Source of the DNA: an uncultured Bacteriovoracaceae bacterium | Lineage (GTDB): Bacteria > Bdellovibrionota > Bacteriovoracia > Bacteriovoracales > Bacteriovoracaceae | Length of the DNA: 64,000 bases | Reading direction: 5' to 3' | Assembly: GCA_938034385.1 (NCBI GenBank) | Contig: CALHLC010000031.1 | Location: forward strand, 1-64,000 | In this document: in pieces, positions 10,229-18,950 of the stretch | Position numbering within the stretch: the stretch's first letter is position 1 | Layout: each line of letters starts with the position of its first letter | Made by a program: the position numbers and the translations under genes | Notes under the pieces: generated by a model | The model's input: the letters and a program-made list of their open reading frames with translations, nothing else | The model's database searches: none | Told to the model about the DNA's origin: nothing

Positions 10229-10545
10229 TACCTTGTTAACTCCTCTCTTAAATCACTGGCTTCATCAATATGAACACTTTCTTTGACTTGAAAAAATCTA
10301 ATAACAATCGCTAGTCCAACCGCTGCTTCAGCTGCTGCAATAACAATAATAAAGAGTGCAAAGATATGACCATCAAGATTAGCTGCCGTATATTTTGAAT
10401 AAGCTACAAAGTTAAGTGCAGCTGCATTTAAAATAAGTTCTATACCTAAAAGAATTGCAATGATGTTTTTTCTAGAAAGCATCACTACAAGACCTGTTAC
10501 AAATAAAACTAAAGAAATAAATAAATACGCTTTGAGAGTAATCAT
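10228..10545 (-). CDS. nuoK: NADH-quinone oxidoreductase subunit K
   Basis: Small complex I membrane subunit with three helices (105 residues, the usual size). The IIAILLGIELILNAAALNFV segment contains the conserved glutamate of helix 2, and AAAEAAVGLAIVI carries the second conserved glutamate. It shares single-base stop/start overlaps with nuoJ upstream and nuoL downstream, as in other tightly coupled nuo operons. Confidence 0.97.
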   Translation of the reverse strand: MITLKAYLFISLVLFVTGLVVMLSRKNIIAILLGIELILNAAALNFVAYSKYTAANLDGHIFALFIIVIAAAEAAVGLAIVIRFFQVKESVHIDEASDLREELTR

Positions 10546-11144
10546 TAGTGGTGATCCTCCTCATGATCGTCATGATGATGATCATCTACTGGTTCTAAAA
10601 ACGCAGGTCTCTCTTTTCTAGGTCTAGCAATAATCGCTGCACCAACAAGAGCCCCCAATAGTAAAACTGATGAAATCTCAAAAGCTACAACGTGATCAGT
10701 TATTAATAATTCTCCAAGCTTTTCAACTGTTGGAGCATATTGATTTGAAGTTGTTTCATTCAACTCAAGAGAAGTAAATAAATGTCTAAAGAAGTAAATC
10801 TGGCAAAATCCAAAAACCATCGCAGTAGCTGTTCCCCACATGAATGTATATTTACTACCCATTAATGGAAGGAGCCCTAAAATTTTTTGAGTTTTACTTT
10901 GAAAGTCCTTTCCACCTGTAAGCATTATTGCAAAAAGCATAAGGATGACAACACCACCTACATAAACCATTACTTGAGTTGCTGCTACAAAGTCAGCCCC
11001 TAATGTTAGGTATAAACCTGCAACACCAATTAAAACTCCAAGAAGGTAAATACATGAATGCATTAAATTTTTTGTCCACATCATTAAAACACATGACCCA
11101 ATTATTAAAGCACTCGCACTAAGAAATAATATATCTGAAAACAT
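10545..11144 (-). CDS. nuoJ: NADH-quinone oxidoreductase subunit J
   Basis: Five-helix membrane subunit of complex I (199 residues). The MHSCIYLLGVLIGVAGLYL and VMVYVGGVVILMLFAIML segments, the latter with the pi-bulge helix, are typical. After the last helix the protein ends in a strongly acidic and histidine-rich tail, roughly the last 15 residues (DDHHHDDHEEDHH). That tail is not part of the core fold and could bind metal. It overlaps nuoH and nuoK by one base each. Confidence 0.95.
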   Translation of the reverse strand: MFSDILFLSASALIIGSCVLMMWTKNLMHSCIYLLGVLIGVAGLYLTLGADFVAATQVMVYVGGVVILMLFAIMLTGGKDFQSKTQKILGLLPLMGSKYTFMWGTATAMVFGFCQIYFFRHLFTSLELNETTSNQYAPTVEKLGELLITDHVVAFEISSVLLLGALVGAAIIARPRKERPAFLEPVDDHHHDDHEEDHH

Positions 11145-12298
11145 TAGTGACCGCCTCCAGAATGTGAGCTACCTGAAAATAAAAGATCAAACATTGATTG
11201 ACCATCAAAACAAACCATCCAAATGGCAACACCAACTAAATTAAATATTGCAATAGGTGTTAAATATTTCCAACAAAGACTCATTAAATGATCAACTCTT
11301 AATCTTGGAAAGGTCCATCTAATCCAGATAACTACATAGTAAAGAACACATGTTTTAATAAAAAATGTTCCAAACTGTAATAAATTTCCAGGAATAGTCC
11401 CTTCAAGAAAATCAAATGGTAAATGATAACCACCAAGAAAAAGACTTACTGCAATCCCATTAACAACAAAGATTTCTATATACTCAGCAAGAGCAAATAA
11501 GCCAAATCTAATTCCAGTATATTCAGTGTGATAACCAGAAACTAATTCCGACTCGGCCTCTGGTAAATCAAAAGGTGCTCTATTTGTTTCAGCTAAATTT
11601 GAAATAAAAAAGATGAAAAACCCAATAAAAGTAAATGGATTATGAAAGATATACCAATTCCAAGGCATACCTGCTTGTTGATCAATAATAGTTCCAAAAG
11701 ATATTCCACCAGCTAGGACTACAATCATCATAATACAAAGTGTAACTGGGATCTCATAACTAATAATTTGAGCCGCTCCTCTCATACCTCCAAGAAGTGA
11801 CCATTTTGAATTTGAAGCATATCCACCTAAAAATATTCCAACACCAACGATAGATGAAATTGCCAAAGCGTAAAACACTCCAACATTTAAATCTGCCATG
11901 ATGAAATCTCCAGAAAATGGAATAACGGCAATGGTACAAACAACTCCAAATAAACTTAAAAAAGGAGCAAGATAATATAAAAACTTATCTGCTGATCTTG
12001 GCATAATGTCTTCTTTTGAAAGCATTTTTATACCATCAGCAATTAATTGAAAGGCACCATAGGGACCAACTCTATTTGGACCAATTCTAGCTTGAAGGTC
12101 AGCTGAAATTTTTCTCTCTGCAATTGTTCCAAAACCGCCAACAGTTGCTAGAAATCCAAGAAAAACAATTCCAAAAATAAAAAAGATTAAAAAACCAATG
12201 AGTGCAGTTGTATCGAATCCAAAAAACGCACTTGAGTTTTGAACCAAATATTGTAGGGGTTCAAATTCTAAAAAATATCCTGCAATTGTATTTTCCAT
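11144..12298 (-). CDS. nuoH: NADH-quinone oxidoreductase subunit H
   Basis: NuoH forms the quinone-binding chamber where the membrane arm meets the peripheral arm. The 384-residue product contains the diagnostic ERKISADLQARIGPNRVGPYG loop region, the GGMRGAAQIISYEIP segment and the NRAPFDLPEAESELVSGYHTEY loop with the conserved acidic residues of the quinone site. The C-terminus is a short Gly/Ser/His tail (SGSSHSGGGH). It overlaps nuoA and nuoJ by a single base. Confidence 0.97.
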   Translation of the reverse strand: MENTIAGYFLEFEPLQYLVQNSSAFFGFDTTALIGFLIFFIFGIVFLGFLATVGGFGTIAERKISADLQARIGPNRVGPYGAFQLIADGIKMLSKEDIMPRSADKFLYYLAPFLSLFGVVCTIAVIPFSGDFIMADLNVGVFYALAISSIVGVGIFLGGYASNSKWSLLGGMRGAAQIISYEIPVTLCIMMIVVLAGGISFGTIIDQQAGMPWNWYIFHNPFTFIGFFIFFISNLAETNRAPFDLPEAESELVSGYHTEYTGIRFGLFALAEYIEIFVVNGIAVSLFLGGYHLPFDFLEGTIPGNLLQFGTFFIKTCVLYYVVIWIRWTFPRLRVDHLMSLCWKYLTPIAIFNLVGVAIWMVCFDGQSMFDLLFSGSSHSGGGH

Positions 12299-12708
12299 TA
12301 ACTATCAACGCTTCTTTTATAACTCTTAACCCAATCCAGATCACCTTTTTTCCAGCAATAAGCAATGCCTTCTAAAAGAACTGAAATAAAACTTAAAAAT
12401 ATAATTAAAATATAAGTTCCCTCTCCCATCTCATTCATTTTTTTAAAAATTGAAGCAACAGGAAACATTAAAACAGACTCAACATCAAAGATTATAAAAA
12501 TTAAACCAACAACATAAAACCTAACGTTAAACATTGACCATGCACTACCAACAGGTTCTTCACCACATTCATAAGGAAGATCTTTATTTCCACCAGGTTT
12601 ACTTGGACTTAAAAGGTGTGCAACTAATAAAGCGGCTCCGTATAAAGCAGCAGCAAGAACCATCATTACGATGATGGGCATGAACGCGTTAAGTGATTGA
12701 TTTGACAT
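12298..12708 (-). CDS. nuoA: NADH-quinone oxidoreductase subunit A
   Basis: Three-helix membrane subunit of complex I. The segment KDLPYECGEEPVGSAWSMFNVRFYVVGLIFIIFDVE is the NuoA signature loop and second helix (shown here by its key parts YECGEEP and IFDVE). An in-frame TTG lies directly before the ATG; I place the start at the ATG at 12708. The gene heads the seven-gene membrane-arm operon and is divergent from mfd. The next gene is nuoH, not nuoB, so nuoB, C, D, E, F, G and I must be encoded elsewhere if the complex is complete. Confidence 0.95.
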   Translation of the reverse strand: MSNQSLNAFMPIIVMMVLAAALYGAALLVAHLLSPSKPGGNKDLPYECGEEPVGSAWSMFNVRFYVVGLIFIIFDVESVLMFPVASIFKKMNEMGEGTYILIIFLSFISVLLEGIAYCWKKGDLDWVKSYKRSVDS

Positions 12709-12742
12709 CAATAAAAAATCTCCATAAAAGTGATAAATTGAT

Positions 12743-12770
12743 TTGTGTCAGATTACACTAAGTCTATAAT
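12743..12770 (+). promoter_or_regulatory. Candidate sigma-70-type promoter for mfd
   Basis: TTGTGT at 12743-12748, a 16-nt spacer and a perfect TATAAT at 12765-12770 lie about 80 nt before the mfd start in the 142-nt divergent gap between nuoA and mfd. This is read from the sequence only; no transcription data. Confidence 0.5.
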
Positions 12771-12850
12771 GTTTGAAAACTCTTCCTGAGTAGTTTAGGG
12801 AACTAGGCAATTAAGCTTAGGCCATACACTGGTGAAACGGATTTTTATTT

Positions 12851-15800
12851 ATGTCGGCTTATTTCACAAAATTTAATTCTTGGCTTGAAAATAAATCAAA
12901 TGAAAATTTTTGTTTTAATGGATTAGAATTTTCAGAATGGCTTATTACTCACGTTTTATCCGACGAGAATGCAGATCTCTCTTCAAGGAAAAAATTTTTA
13001 TTTATATTTAAAAATCAACAAAATGCATATAAGGCTCAACAATTACTTAAAAATAAATCTATTTTATTTTATACTCCTGAGTATTCTCCCTACGAACAAT
13101 TCATAGTAAGTGAGTCAGACTTTTCAATGTATTTAGATAAATTAAGTAAACTTGAAAGTTGCGAACATCAATTTGTGTTCACAACTTATAGATCAATCTT
13201 CCAATACTTGCCACCTCGGAGTTTTTTTAAGTCCCATGCCCTTGAAATTAAAAAAGGTGATTCTCTCCCGATTCAAGATTTAAAAGAACTTTTAAGTGCT
13301 ATTGGATTGAAAGAAAATTTTGATAGTTCACAAAATCAAACTTTTTGCCAAAAAGGTGAAATTTTCGATATTCGCTTAAATAGTAAAACAATTTATCGTA
13401 TTCAGTATTTTGATGATGAAGTTGAGTTTATCTATAATGTTAATCCTTTAACTTTTAAGTCTGACAGAGATAATCCTCTAAGCAAGATTGAAGTGGGAAC
13501 AAATGTTAATTCTATTTTTGAAGCTGAACTTATTCAAAATTTAAGAAGCTCTCTTCCTGTGCCCAAGACAACTTTTAGGACAAAGCTTCAAGCAAGAAAT
13601 GAAATTTTTAAAAAATTGAATGATCAAGAAATACCAGAAAACATTCACTATCTTCTTCCTATGTTTTTCAAACAAAAAGAAACTTTATTTGATTATTTAA
13701 ATGATTTTGAACTCGTTTTTGAAAACTTTGAAATGATGAAAGGTGATTTTTCTTATGAATATGACTCCTTATCTGAAGACTTCAAACTTACTCAAACTGA
13801 AATTGGAAATAATTCATTACTCCCTCATCCTGATTCATTATTTTTAAGCAAAGATTTCAATCCAGAAAGATCTGCATTTATTAATAGTTTAAAAATCCAA
13901 AATGATTTTGGTCCTAAGATGTCTCATATTATTAATGCAGAATCAAAGAGTTTAAAAAACTTTCTTGGACTAAAAGGCCAGTATAATAAAAGTGAGTTTT
14001 TTGAAACCTTTATAGAAAAAATTAAAAACAACCTTTCTTCTTTAAATTCAATCATTTTTTCTGGACCAAACTTTTCAGAATTTAAAGAGATTTTTGAAAA
14101 CCATCAAATTAGTCTTTCTAAACTTAAACACCTAGAAACTGAACTTCCAAAAAGTTTTATTACATCCTTAGATAATAATCTCTATTTAAGAAGTAGCGAT
14201 ATTTTTTATAGGAAAAAAGAAAGAAAAATTTCCAAGAAAAAAGGAAATGTTGATTTTTTTGCTGAACAGTTAAGCAGCTTAAAAGAAGGTGACTTTCTAG
14301 TACATAAACAATTTGGAGTAGGAAAATTTTTAAAAGTTACCACTTTATCAAGTAATCACGGACATGATGCAGACTATGTTGAAATAGAATACAAAGATAG
14401 AGATAAAGTATATGTCCCGGTTTATAACTTAGATCTAATTCAAAAATATGCTGATGCAAATTCAAATTGTTCAGTTTCAGATCTTAAATCAAAAAAATTC
14501 AATCAAAGTAAATCTAAAGCTAGGGCCTCAGTAAAAAAATTGGCCTTTGATATTATAAAGCTCCATGCAGAGAGAAAAGCTTTTAAGGGCTTTGTGTATT
14601 CTCAACCAGGTAGTGATTATATAGATTTTGAAAAAGCTTTTCCTTATGAACTTACTCCAGATCAAGCGAGTGCAGTAGATGAAATCTTATCTGATATGTG
14701 TTCTGAAAAACCTATGGATAGATTAATTTGTGGAGATGTTGGATTTGGAAAAACAGAAGTTGCTATGAGGGCAGCTTTTAAAGCCATAGAAGATGGAAAA
14801 CAGGTTACAGTCTTAGTTCCAACAACAATTTTATCGCTGCAGCACTATATGAATTTCAAGGAAAGATTTAAAGACTTTGCTGTCTCTGTTAATTTTATTT
14901 CAAGATTTAAAGGTGCTAAAGAATCAAATGCAATTTATGAAAACCTTGAAAGTGGAAAACTTGATTTAATTGTTGGTACTCATAAACTTCTTTCTGATAA
15001 AATTAAGTACAAGAATCTTGGCCTAGTTATTGTCGATGAAGAACATCGATTTGGTGTTGCTCAAAAAGAAAAACTAAAACTTCTAAAAGCTAATTCTGAT
15101 TTTTTAACTTTAACAGCAACACCTATTCCTAGAACGCTACAACTTGCGTTTCTTGGAATTAAAGATGTTTCACTAATACAAACTCCTCCTCCAAAAAGGC
15201 AATCAATAAGCACTTTTATGGTTAGAGAGGATGACCTCACTATCAAGAATGCTATTGAAAAAGAGTTAAGAAGAAACGGACAAGTCTTTGTTATTCACAA
15301 TAAAGTTCAAGACATTGAAATACTGGTTAGCAAAATTAGATCTCTGGCTCCTGGTGCAAAAATAGTTTATGCCCACGGACAACTTCCTGAAAAAGAATTA
15401 GAAAAAAGAATTCAGGATTTCTATGACAAGAAATTTGATATCTTAGTCGCTACAACTATTGTTGAATCAGGAATAGATATTCCAACCGCCAACACTATGA
15501 TTATTAATAATTCTCATATGTTTGGACTAGCACAACTCCATCAATTGCGTGGCAGAATAGGCCGATCAGACAGAAAAGCTTTTTGTTATTTTATCATCCC
15601 AAAACATAAAAAGTTATCTACTGGCTCTGAAAAGAGACTTGAAGCACTTCAAAGATATAGTGATGTTGGTTCAGGGTTTGCTCTAGCAAGCAGTGACCTT
15701 GAAATTCGAGGAGCTGGAGATATTCTTGGTGCAGAACAATCCGGTCATATTCAAAACATTGGGATGGAACTTTATAGCGAAATGCTTAATGAGGCCATTC

Positions 15801-16285
15801 AGGAAATTAAAGGTGAAACTAGCTCCATTCAGAAATTTAATCTTGATGTTACTCTTAGTTTCCCAAGTTATATTTCAAAAAATTATATTCAAGATCAAAA
15901 CACAAGACTTAAATATTATAAAAAAATTTCAAACTCTAATAATACAGAAAACCTAGACTTCCTTAAGGATGAACTAAAAGATATTTTTGGGAATATTCCA
16001 CAAGAAACTCTTAATCTATTCAACCTTATCCACATAAGAAATTTGTTCAATCATCTTGGGGTCACGAGTATCAAGGTTAATGAAAAAAATATAACAATGA
16101 AATTCGATGAAAATTATCTAAAAGAGAATCCAGGAAAACAAAGCAAGGTAGTCAAGTACTTCATGAGCAATTTAACTATGTTTAAGCTCTCTCCTAAATT
16201 TTCGGTTAAAATACATAAGCAACAAACTAACTCGGATATTGCTGTGAAAAATTTGCAGACAATTTCTTCTAAGCTCTTGGTTTAA
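12851..16285 (+). CDS. mfd: Transcription-repair coupling factor
   Basis: Mfd removes RNA polymerase stalled at DNA lesions and recruits UvrA. The 1144-residue length is normal. The N-terminal third is a divergent UvrB-homology region. Near residue 475 the CarD-like RNA-polymerase-interaction domain begins (KEGDFLVHKQFGVGKFL). The RecG-like translocase follows with Walker A (CGDVGFGKTE, about 628), DEEHRFGV (about 730), LTATPIPRTLQLA and ATTIVESGIDIPTANTMI with LHQLRGRIGRSDR. The C-terminal TRCF domain ends the protein. uvrA is encoded about 3.5 kb downstream on the same strand, which links two partners of the same repair pathway. Confidence 0.97.
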   Translation: MSAYFTKFNSWLENKSNENFCFNGLEFSEWLITHVLSDENADLSSRKKFLFIFKNQQNAYKAQQLLKNKSILFYTPEYSPYEQFIVSESDFSMYLDKLSKLESCEHQFVFTTYRSIFQYLPPRSFFKSHALEIKKGDSLPIQDLKELLSAIGLKENFDSSQNQTFCQKGEIFDIRLNSKTIYRIQYFDDEVEFIYNVNPLTFKSDRDNPLSKIEVGTNVNSIFEAELIQNLRSSLPVPKTTFRTKLQARNEIFKKLNDQEIPENIHYLLPMFFKQKETLFDYLNDFELVFENFEMMKGDFSYEYDSLSEDFKLTQTEIGNNSLLPHPDSLFLSKDFNPERSAFINSLKIQNDFGPKMSHIINAESKSLKNFLGLKGQYNKSEFFETFIEKIKNNLSSLNSIIFSGPNFSEFKEIFENHQISLSKLKHLETELPKSFITSLDNNLYLRSSDIFYRKKERKISKKKGNVDFFAEQLSSLKEGDFLVHKQFGVGKFLKVTTLSSNHGHDADYVEIEYKDRDKVYVPVYNLDLIQKYADANSNCSVSDLKSKKFNQSKSKARASVKKLAFDIIKLHAERKAFKGFVYSQPGSDYIDFEKAFPYELTPDQASAVDEILSDMCSEKPMDRLICGDVGFGKTEVAMRAAFKAIEDGKQVTVLVPTTILSLQHYMNFKERFKDFAVSVNFISRFKGAKESNAIYENLESGKLDLIVGTHKLLSDKIKYKNLGLVIVDEEHRFGVAQKEKLKLLKANSDFLTLTATPIPRTLQLAFLGIKDVSLIQTPPPKRQSISTFMVREDDLTIKNAIEKELRRNGQVFVIHNKVQDIEILVSKIRSLAPGAKIVYAHGQLPEKELEKRIQDFYDKKFDILVATTIVESGIDIPTANTMIINNSHMFGLAQLHQLRGRIGRSDRKAFCYFIIPKHKKLSTGSEKRLEALQRYSDVGSGFALASSDLEIRGAGDILGAEQSGHIQNIGMELYSEMLNEAIQEIKGETSSIQKFNLDVTLSFPSYISKNYIQDQNTRLKYYKKISNSNNTENLDFLKDELKDIFGNIPQETLNLFNLIHIRNLFNHLGVTSIKVNEKNITMKFDENYLKENPGKQSKVVKYFMSNLTMFKLSPKFSVKIHKQQTNSDIAVKNLQTISSKLLV

Positions 16286-16305
16286 AGGCGTTTTCTCATT
16301 ATAAT
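16277..16305 (+). promoter_or_regulatory. Candidate promoter for the PpiC/SurA-like pair
   Basis: TTGGTT at 16277-16282 and a perfect TATAAT at 16300-16305 are separated by 17 nt. The -10 box is 36 nt before the ATG of the PpiC-type gene and the -35 overlaps the end of mfd. Prediction from sequence only. Confidence 0.45.
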
Positions 16306-16340
16306 TAGTTTAGAGAATATAAGAACAAGGATGTACTTTA

Positions 16341-17138
16341 ATGAAATTTTTACTAACAACAATACTTTTTTTTCTTCCACTAATTTCTAACTCAAAAGTT
16401 GTAGCAGAAGTTAATGGTGAAAAAATAACACATGAAGAACTTGAAGCTGTTTATGCTGAAAGATTATTATATCCAAGTCATAAAAAAATTTCTAAAGAAA
16501 TTGTTTTAAAAGAAATAGTTCATAGAAGACTTGCTTCTAAAAAAGCAAAAGATGAAAAGATAAGTTCTACTGAATCTGTAAAAGCAAAGATAGACGGTAT
16601 TTTACATTCTGAATTATTAGGTAAGCACTTAAACGAAAAATTTGAAGCAATTAAAATAAGTGATGCTGAAATTAAAACTCATTATGCTTCTCATCCGGAA
16701 TATAGAACAAGTCATATTTTATACCGAGTAAAAGCTCTTCCTACAAAGAAAGACTTAGAACAAAGTTATGAAATGATGTATAAAATGTATAAAGAGTTAC
16801 AAAAAAAGCCTGATCAGTTTGCAAGTATTGCTAAAAAGTACTCTCAAGTTGCTACTAATAAAAGTGGTGGTGATATAGGTTTCCTTCCTCACACTTCAAT
16901 GGCTCCAGAATATTATGAAGCAATTAAAGGTAAAAACATTGGTTATATTTCGCAACCTGTTAGAACTCAATTTGGTTATCACATCGTAAAAGTTACAGGT
17001 GTAAAGAATTTCAAAGACATAGATAAAAATCTTTACAAAAAAATTGTTTTTGACATTAAGCGAGATAAGATAATTGATGGCTATTATGCATCATTAGAGA
17101 AATCTGCTAAAATCAAGCTCTATAAAGAAAACCTTTAA
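16341..17138 (+). CDS. PpiC/parvulin-type peptidyl-prolyl isomerase, secreted
   Basis: The 265-residue protein begins with a signal peptide (KFLLTTILFFLPLISNSK). A SurA/PpiD-like N-terminal region follows (VVAEVNGEKITHEELEAVY). A parvulin rotamase domain spans about residues 115-215, shown by RTSHILYRV, FASIAKKYSQ, SGGDIGFLP and VRTQFGYHIVKV. It should catalyse proline isomerisation and assist folding of envelope proteins in the periplasm. The next gene, 12 nt away, encodes a SurA-N-like chaperone without a rotamase domain, so the two may work together. Confidence 0.88.
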   Translation: MKFLLTTILFFLPLISNSKVVAEVNGEKITHEELEAVYAERLLYPSHKKISKEIVLKEIVHRRLASKKAKDEKISSTESVKAKIDGILHSELLGKHLNEKFEAIKISDAEIKTHYASHPEYRTSHILYRVKALPTKKDLEQSYEMMYKMYKELQKKPDQFASIAKKYSQVATNKSGGDIGFLPHTSMAPEYYEAIKGKNIGYISQPVRTQFGYHIVKVTGVKNFKDIDKNLYKKIVFDIKRDKIIDGYYASLEKSAKIKLYKENL

Positions 17139-17150
17139 GAGAGCAAAATT

Positions 17151-18056
17151 ATGAAAACATTCACCCTTATTCTTATCCTGCCTATTCTTGCAAGTGCTGC
17201 TTTGCTTGATAAAATTGCTGCAGTAATCGATAAGAAAACAGTTACCTTAACTGAGATAAATAGGATTCAAAAAAACTATAACGCTAGAACTATGATAGCT
17301 CCTCTTATTTATAAAAAAGGGAAAAACAATAAAGAAGATATTGTTAAGACCTTAATACAAACTCATATTGTTCGAAAAAAACTAAAAGAACTTGGCATGG
17401 TTATAGAAGACTCTCTAGTTAACCAAAGAATTGAAGACATAAGAAAATCTCAAGGAGTTACAAATCAGTTTCTTTATAATTATTTAGCCAAGCAAGGTAT
17501 TGATGAGAAAGAATATTTTACACTAATGAAAGAAATGATTGAAATCTCATATTTCAATCAAAAAATAATCGCTCCTAATATTTCAATTAAAGATAGTGAA
17601 GTGGATGAAAAGTATTCTGAGATAAAAGGAAAGATGCCAAGACATATGATCTATAATGTTACAACTTATACTTTTCCACCTGCTGTTCAACAAAAATATT
17701 CAAACACACAACTTCTTAAAATTTTAAAAGACTTTAGAAATAATCCAAGCTCTCTTCCTGCTGAATTGCAAGGCCTTGAAGGAACAGACTTGCCTCTAAG
17801 AAGTGCTGACATCAATAGAGATGTTTATAGCTTACTATCAAGAACTAGAGCTAAAAGATTTTCAAGACCAAAAGTTTTTGGTCAAAATTTAAATATATTC
17901 TACATGAGATCAAAAGAAGTTGATCCAAAAATGAAAGCTCCAAAAATTGATAAAAACCTTGTAAAGCAAGAGGTTGCGATGTCTAAATCTACTCAAGAAA
18001 TTTCAAAATGGATTGATGCTAACAAAGACGATACTTATATAAAAACATTTCTATAA
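17151..18056 (+). CDS. SurA N-terminal-like periplasmic chaperone
   Basis: The 301-residue product starts with a signal peptide (TFTLILILPILASAALL) followed directly by the SurA-type start (DKIAAVIDKKTVTLTEINRI). The helical N-terminal domain continues to about residue 150 with the VKTLIQTHIVRKKLKELG and IDEKEYFTLMKEMIEISYFNQK segments. No parvulin signature (GGDxGF, FGYHI) is present; the remaining half contains no domain I recognise. I infer a chaperone for outer-membrane proteins that has lost, or never had, isomerase domains. It is directly followed by pdxA with no gap, as surA-pdxA are neighbours in many proteobacteria. Confidence 0.75.
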   Translation: MKTFTLILILPILASAALLDKIAAVIDKKTVTLTEINRIQKNYNARTMIAPLIYKKGKNNKEDIVKTLIQTHIVRKKLKELGMVIEDSLVNQRIEDIRKSQGVTNQFLYNYLAKQGIDEKEYFTLMKEMIEISYFNQKIIAPNISIKDSEVDEKYSEIKGKMPRHMIYNVTTYTFPPAVQQKYSNTQLLKILKDFRNNPSSLPAELQGLEGTDLPLRSADINRDVYSLLSRTRAKRFSRPKVFGQNLNIFYMRSKEVDPKMKAPKIDKNLVKQEVAMSKSTQEISKWIDANKDDTYIKTFL

Positions 18057-18950
18057 ATGATTTATGTTACTCAAGGCCATGAAAGATCAATTTCTATAGA
18101 GGTATTTCTTAAGTCTTGTTTGCACCTTTCGAATAAATCTCTAGAAAAAATTACTTTTATTTGTAATAAGGCATCCATAGCTTCTAATCTTAAAGATTTA
18201 AATATTAAAAGTAGAATTAGTGAACAGACACTTTCAATATATTCAAAAACTATAAATTGCCATTTCGTAGAAGATTCTAAGTTTCAGTCTACAGCATGTC
18301 TTGAATATGCCCTCTCCATCATAAAGACATCAGATATTCTTTTAACGCTTCCCACATCTAAAGATCAGCTTGTTTTAAATAATGTAACTCAAAAAGGGCA
18401 TACAGAATATCTTCGCTCAAGGTTTGACAATAAATTTATCTCAATGAACTTTATTTCAGATTCAGAGAAAATCATCTTAATCACTGACCACATCCCTTTA
18501 AAAGAAGTTTCTGTCTCTATTACAAAAAATCTAATTCTAAAAAAAGTATCTCACTTTATTAGCAGGTTTCCTAATCAGTCGGAATATTATATCTCTGGAA
18601 TAAATCCACATGCTGGAGAAAATGGATTACTTGGAACTGAGGAAGATCTTATCAAAGAATCTATTAAAGAACTTAAGACTAAGTTTCCTAAAAAAAGTTT
18701 TTTGGGCCCAATTCCTGGGGACACAATATATCAATATAGTGAAAGAGGTATTTTGGTTTTCATGGCTCATGATCAAGCACTTAGCTATTTCAAATCTAAA
18801 AACCTATTTCGTGCTATTAACCTCTCTCTAGGTTTACCATTTATTAGAATTAGTCCTGATCACGGAACAGCATTTGATCTTTATGGAAAAAATAAAGCCA
18901 ATTATTTTGGATGCCTTTATTGTCTCAACTGGTCGTTAAAATATTTCTGA
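18057..18950 (+). CDS. pdxA: 4-hydroxythreonine-4-phosphate dehydrogenase
   Basis: PdxA oxidises 4-phosphohydroxy-L-threonine in the deoxyxylulose-dependent vitamin B6 pathway. The 297-residue product is somewhat shorter than the usual 330, with a reduced N-terminal half. The catalytic part is clear: KGHTEYLRSRF (metal-binding His), GINPHAGENGLLGTEE (second His), GPIPGDTIY, FMAHDQALSYFK (third metal ligand) and RISPDHGTAFDLYGKNKA. The ATG directly follows the stop of the SurA-like gene. Its last 34 nt overlap the convergent App1-like gene. Confidence 0.9.
   Translation: MIYVTQGHERSISIEVFLKSCLHLSNKSLEKITFICNKASIASNLKDLNIKSRISEQTLSIYSKTINCHFVEDSKFQSTACLEYALSIIKTSDILLTLPTSKDQLVLNNVTQKGHTEYLRSRFDNKFISMNFISDSEKIILITDHIPLKEVSVSITKNLILKKVSHFISRFPNQSEYYISGINPHAGENGLLGTEEDLIKESIKELKTKFPKKSFLGPIPGDTIYQYSERGILVFMAHDQALSYFKSKNLFRAINLSLGLPFIRISPDHGTAFDLYGKNKANYFGCLYCLNWSLKYF

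Noticed and set aside
16026-16034. Exact DnaA box TTATCCACA within mfd
   Set aside because: Single, isolated copy inside a coding region 24 kb from the origin; one such 9-mer in 64 kb of AT-rich DNA is unremarkable.
18917-18950. pdxA / App1-like 3' overlap as a regulatory antisense arrangement
   Set aside because: A 34-nt convergent overlap is common in compact genomes and nothing else suggests regulation.
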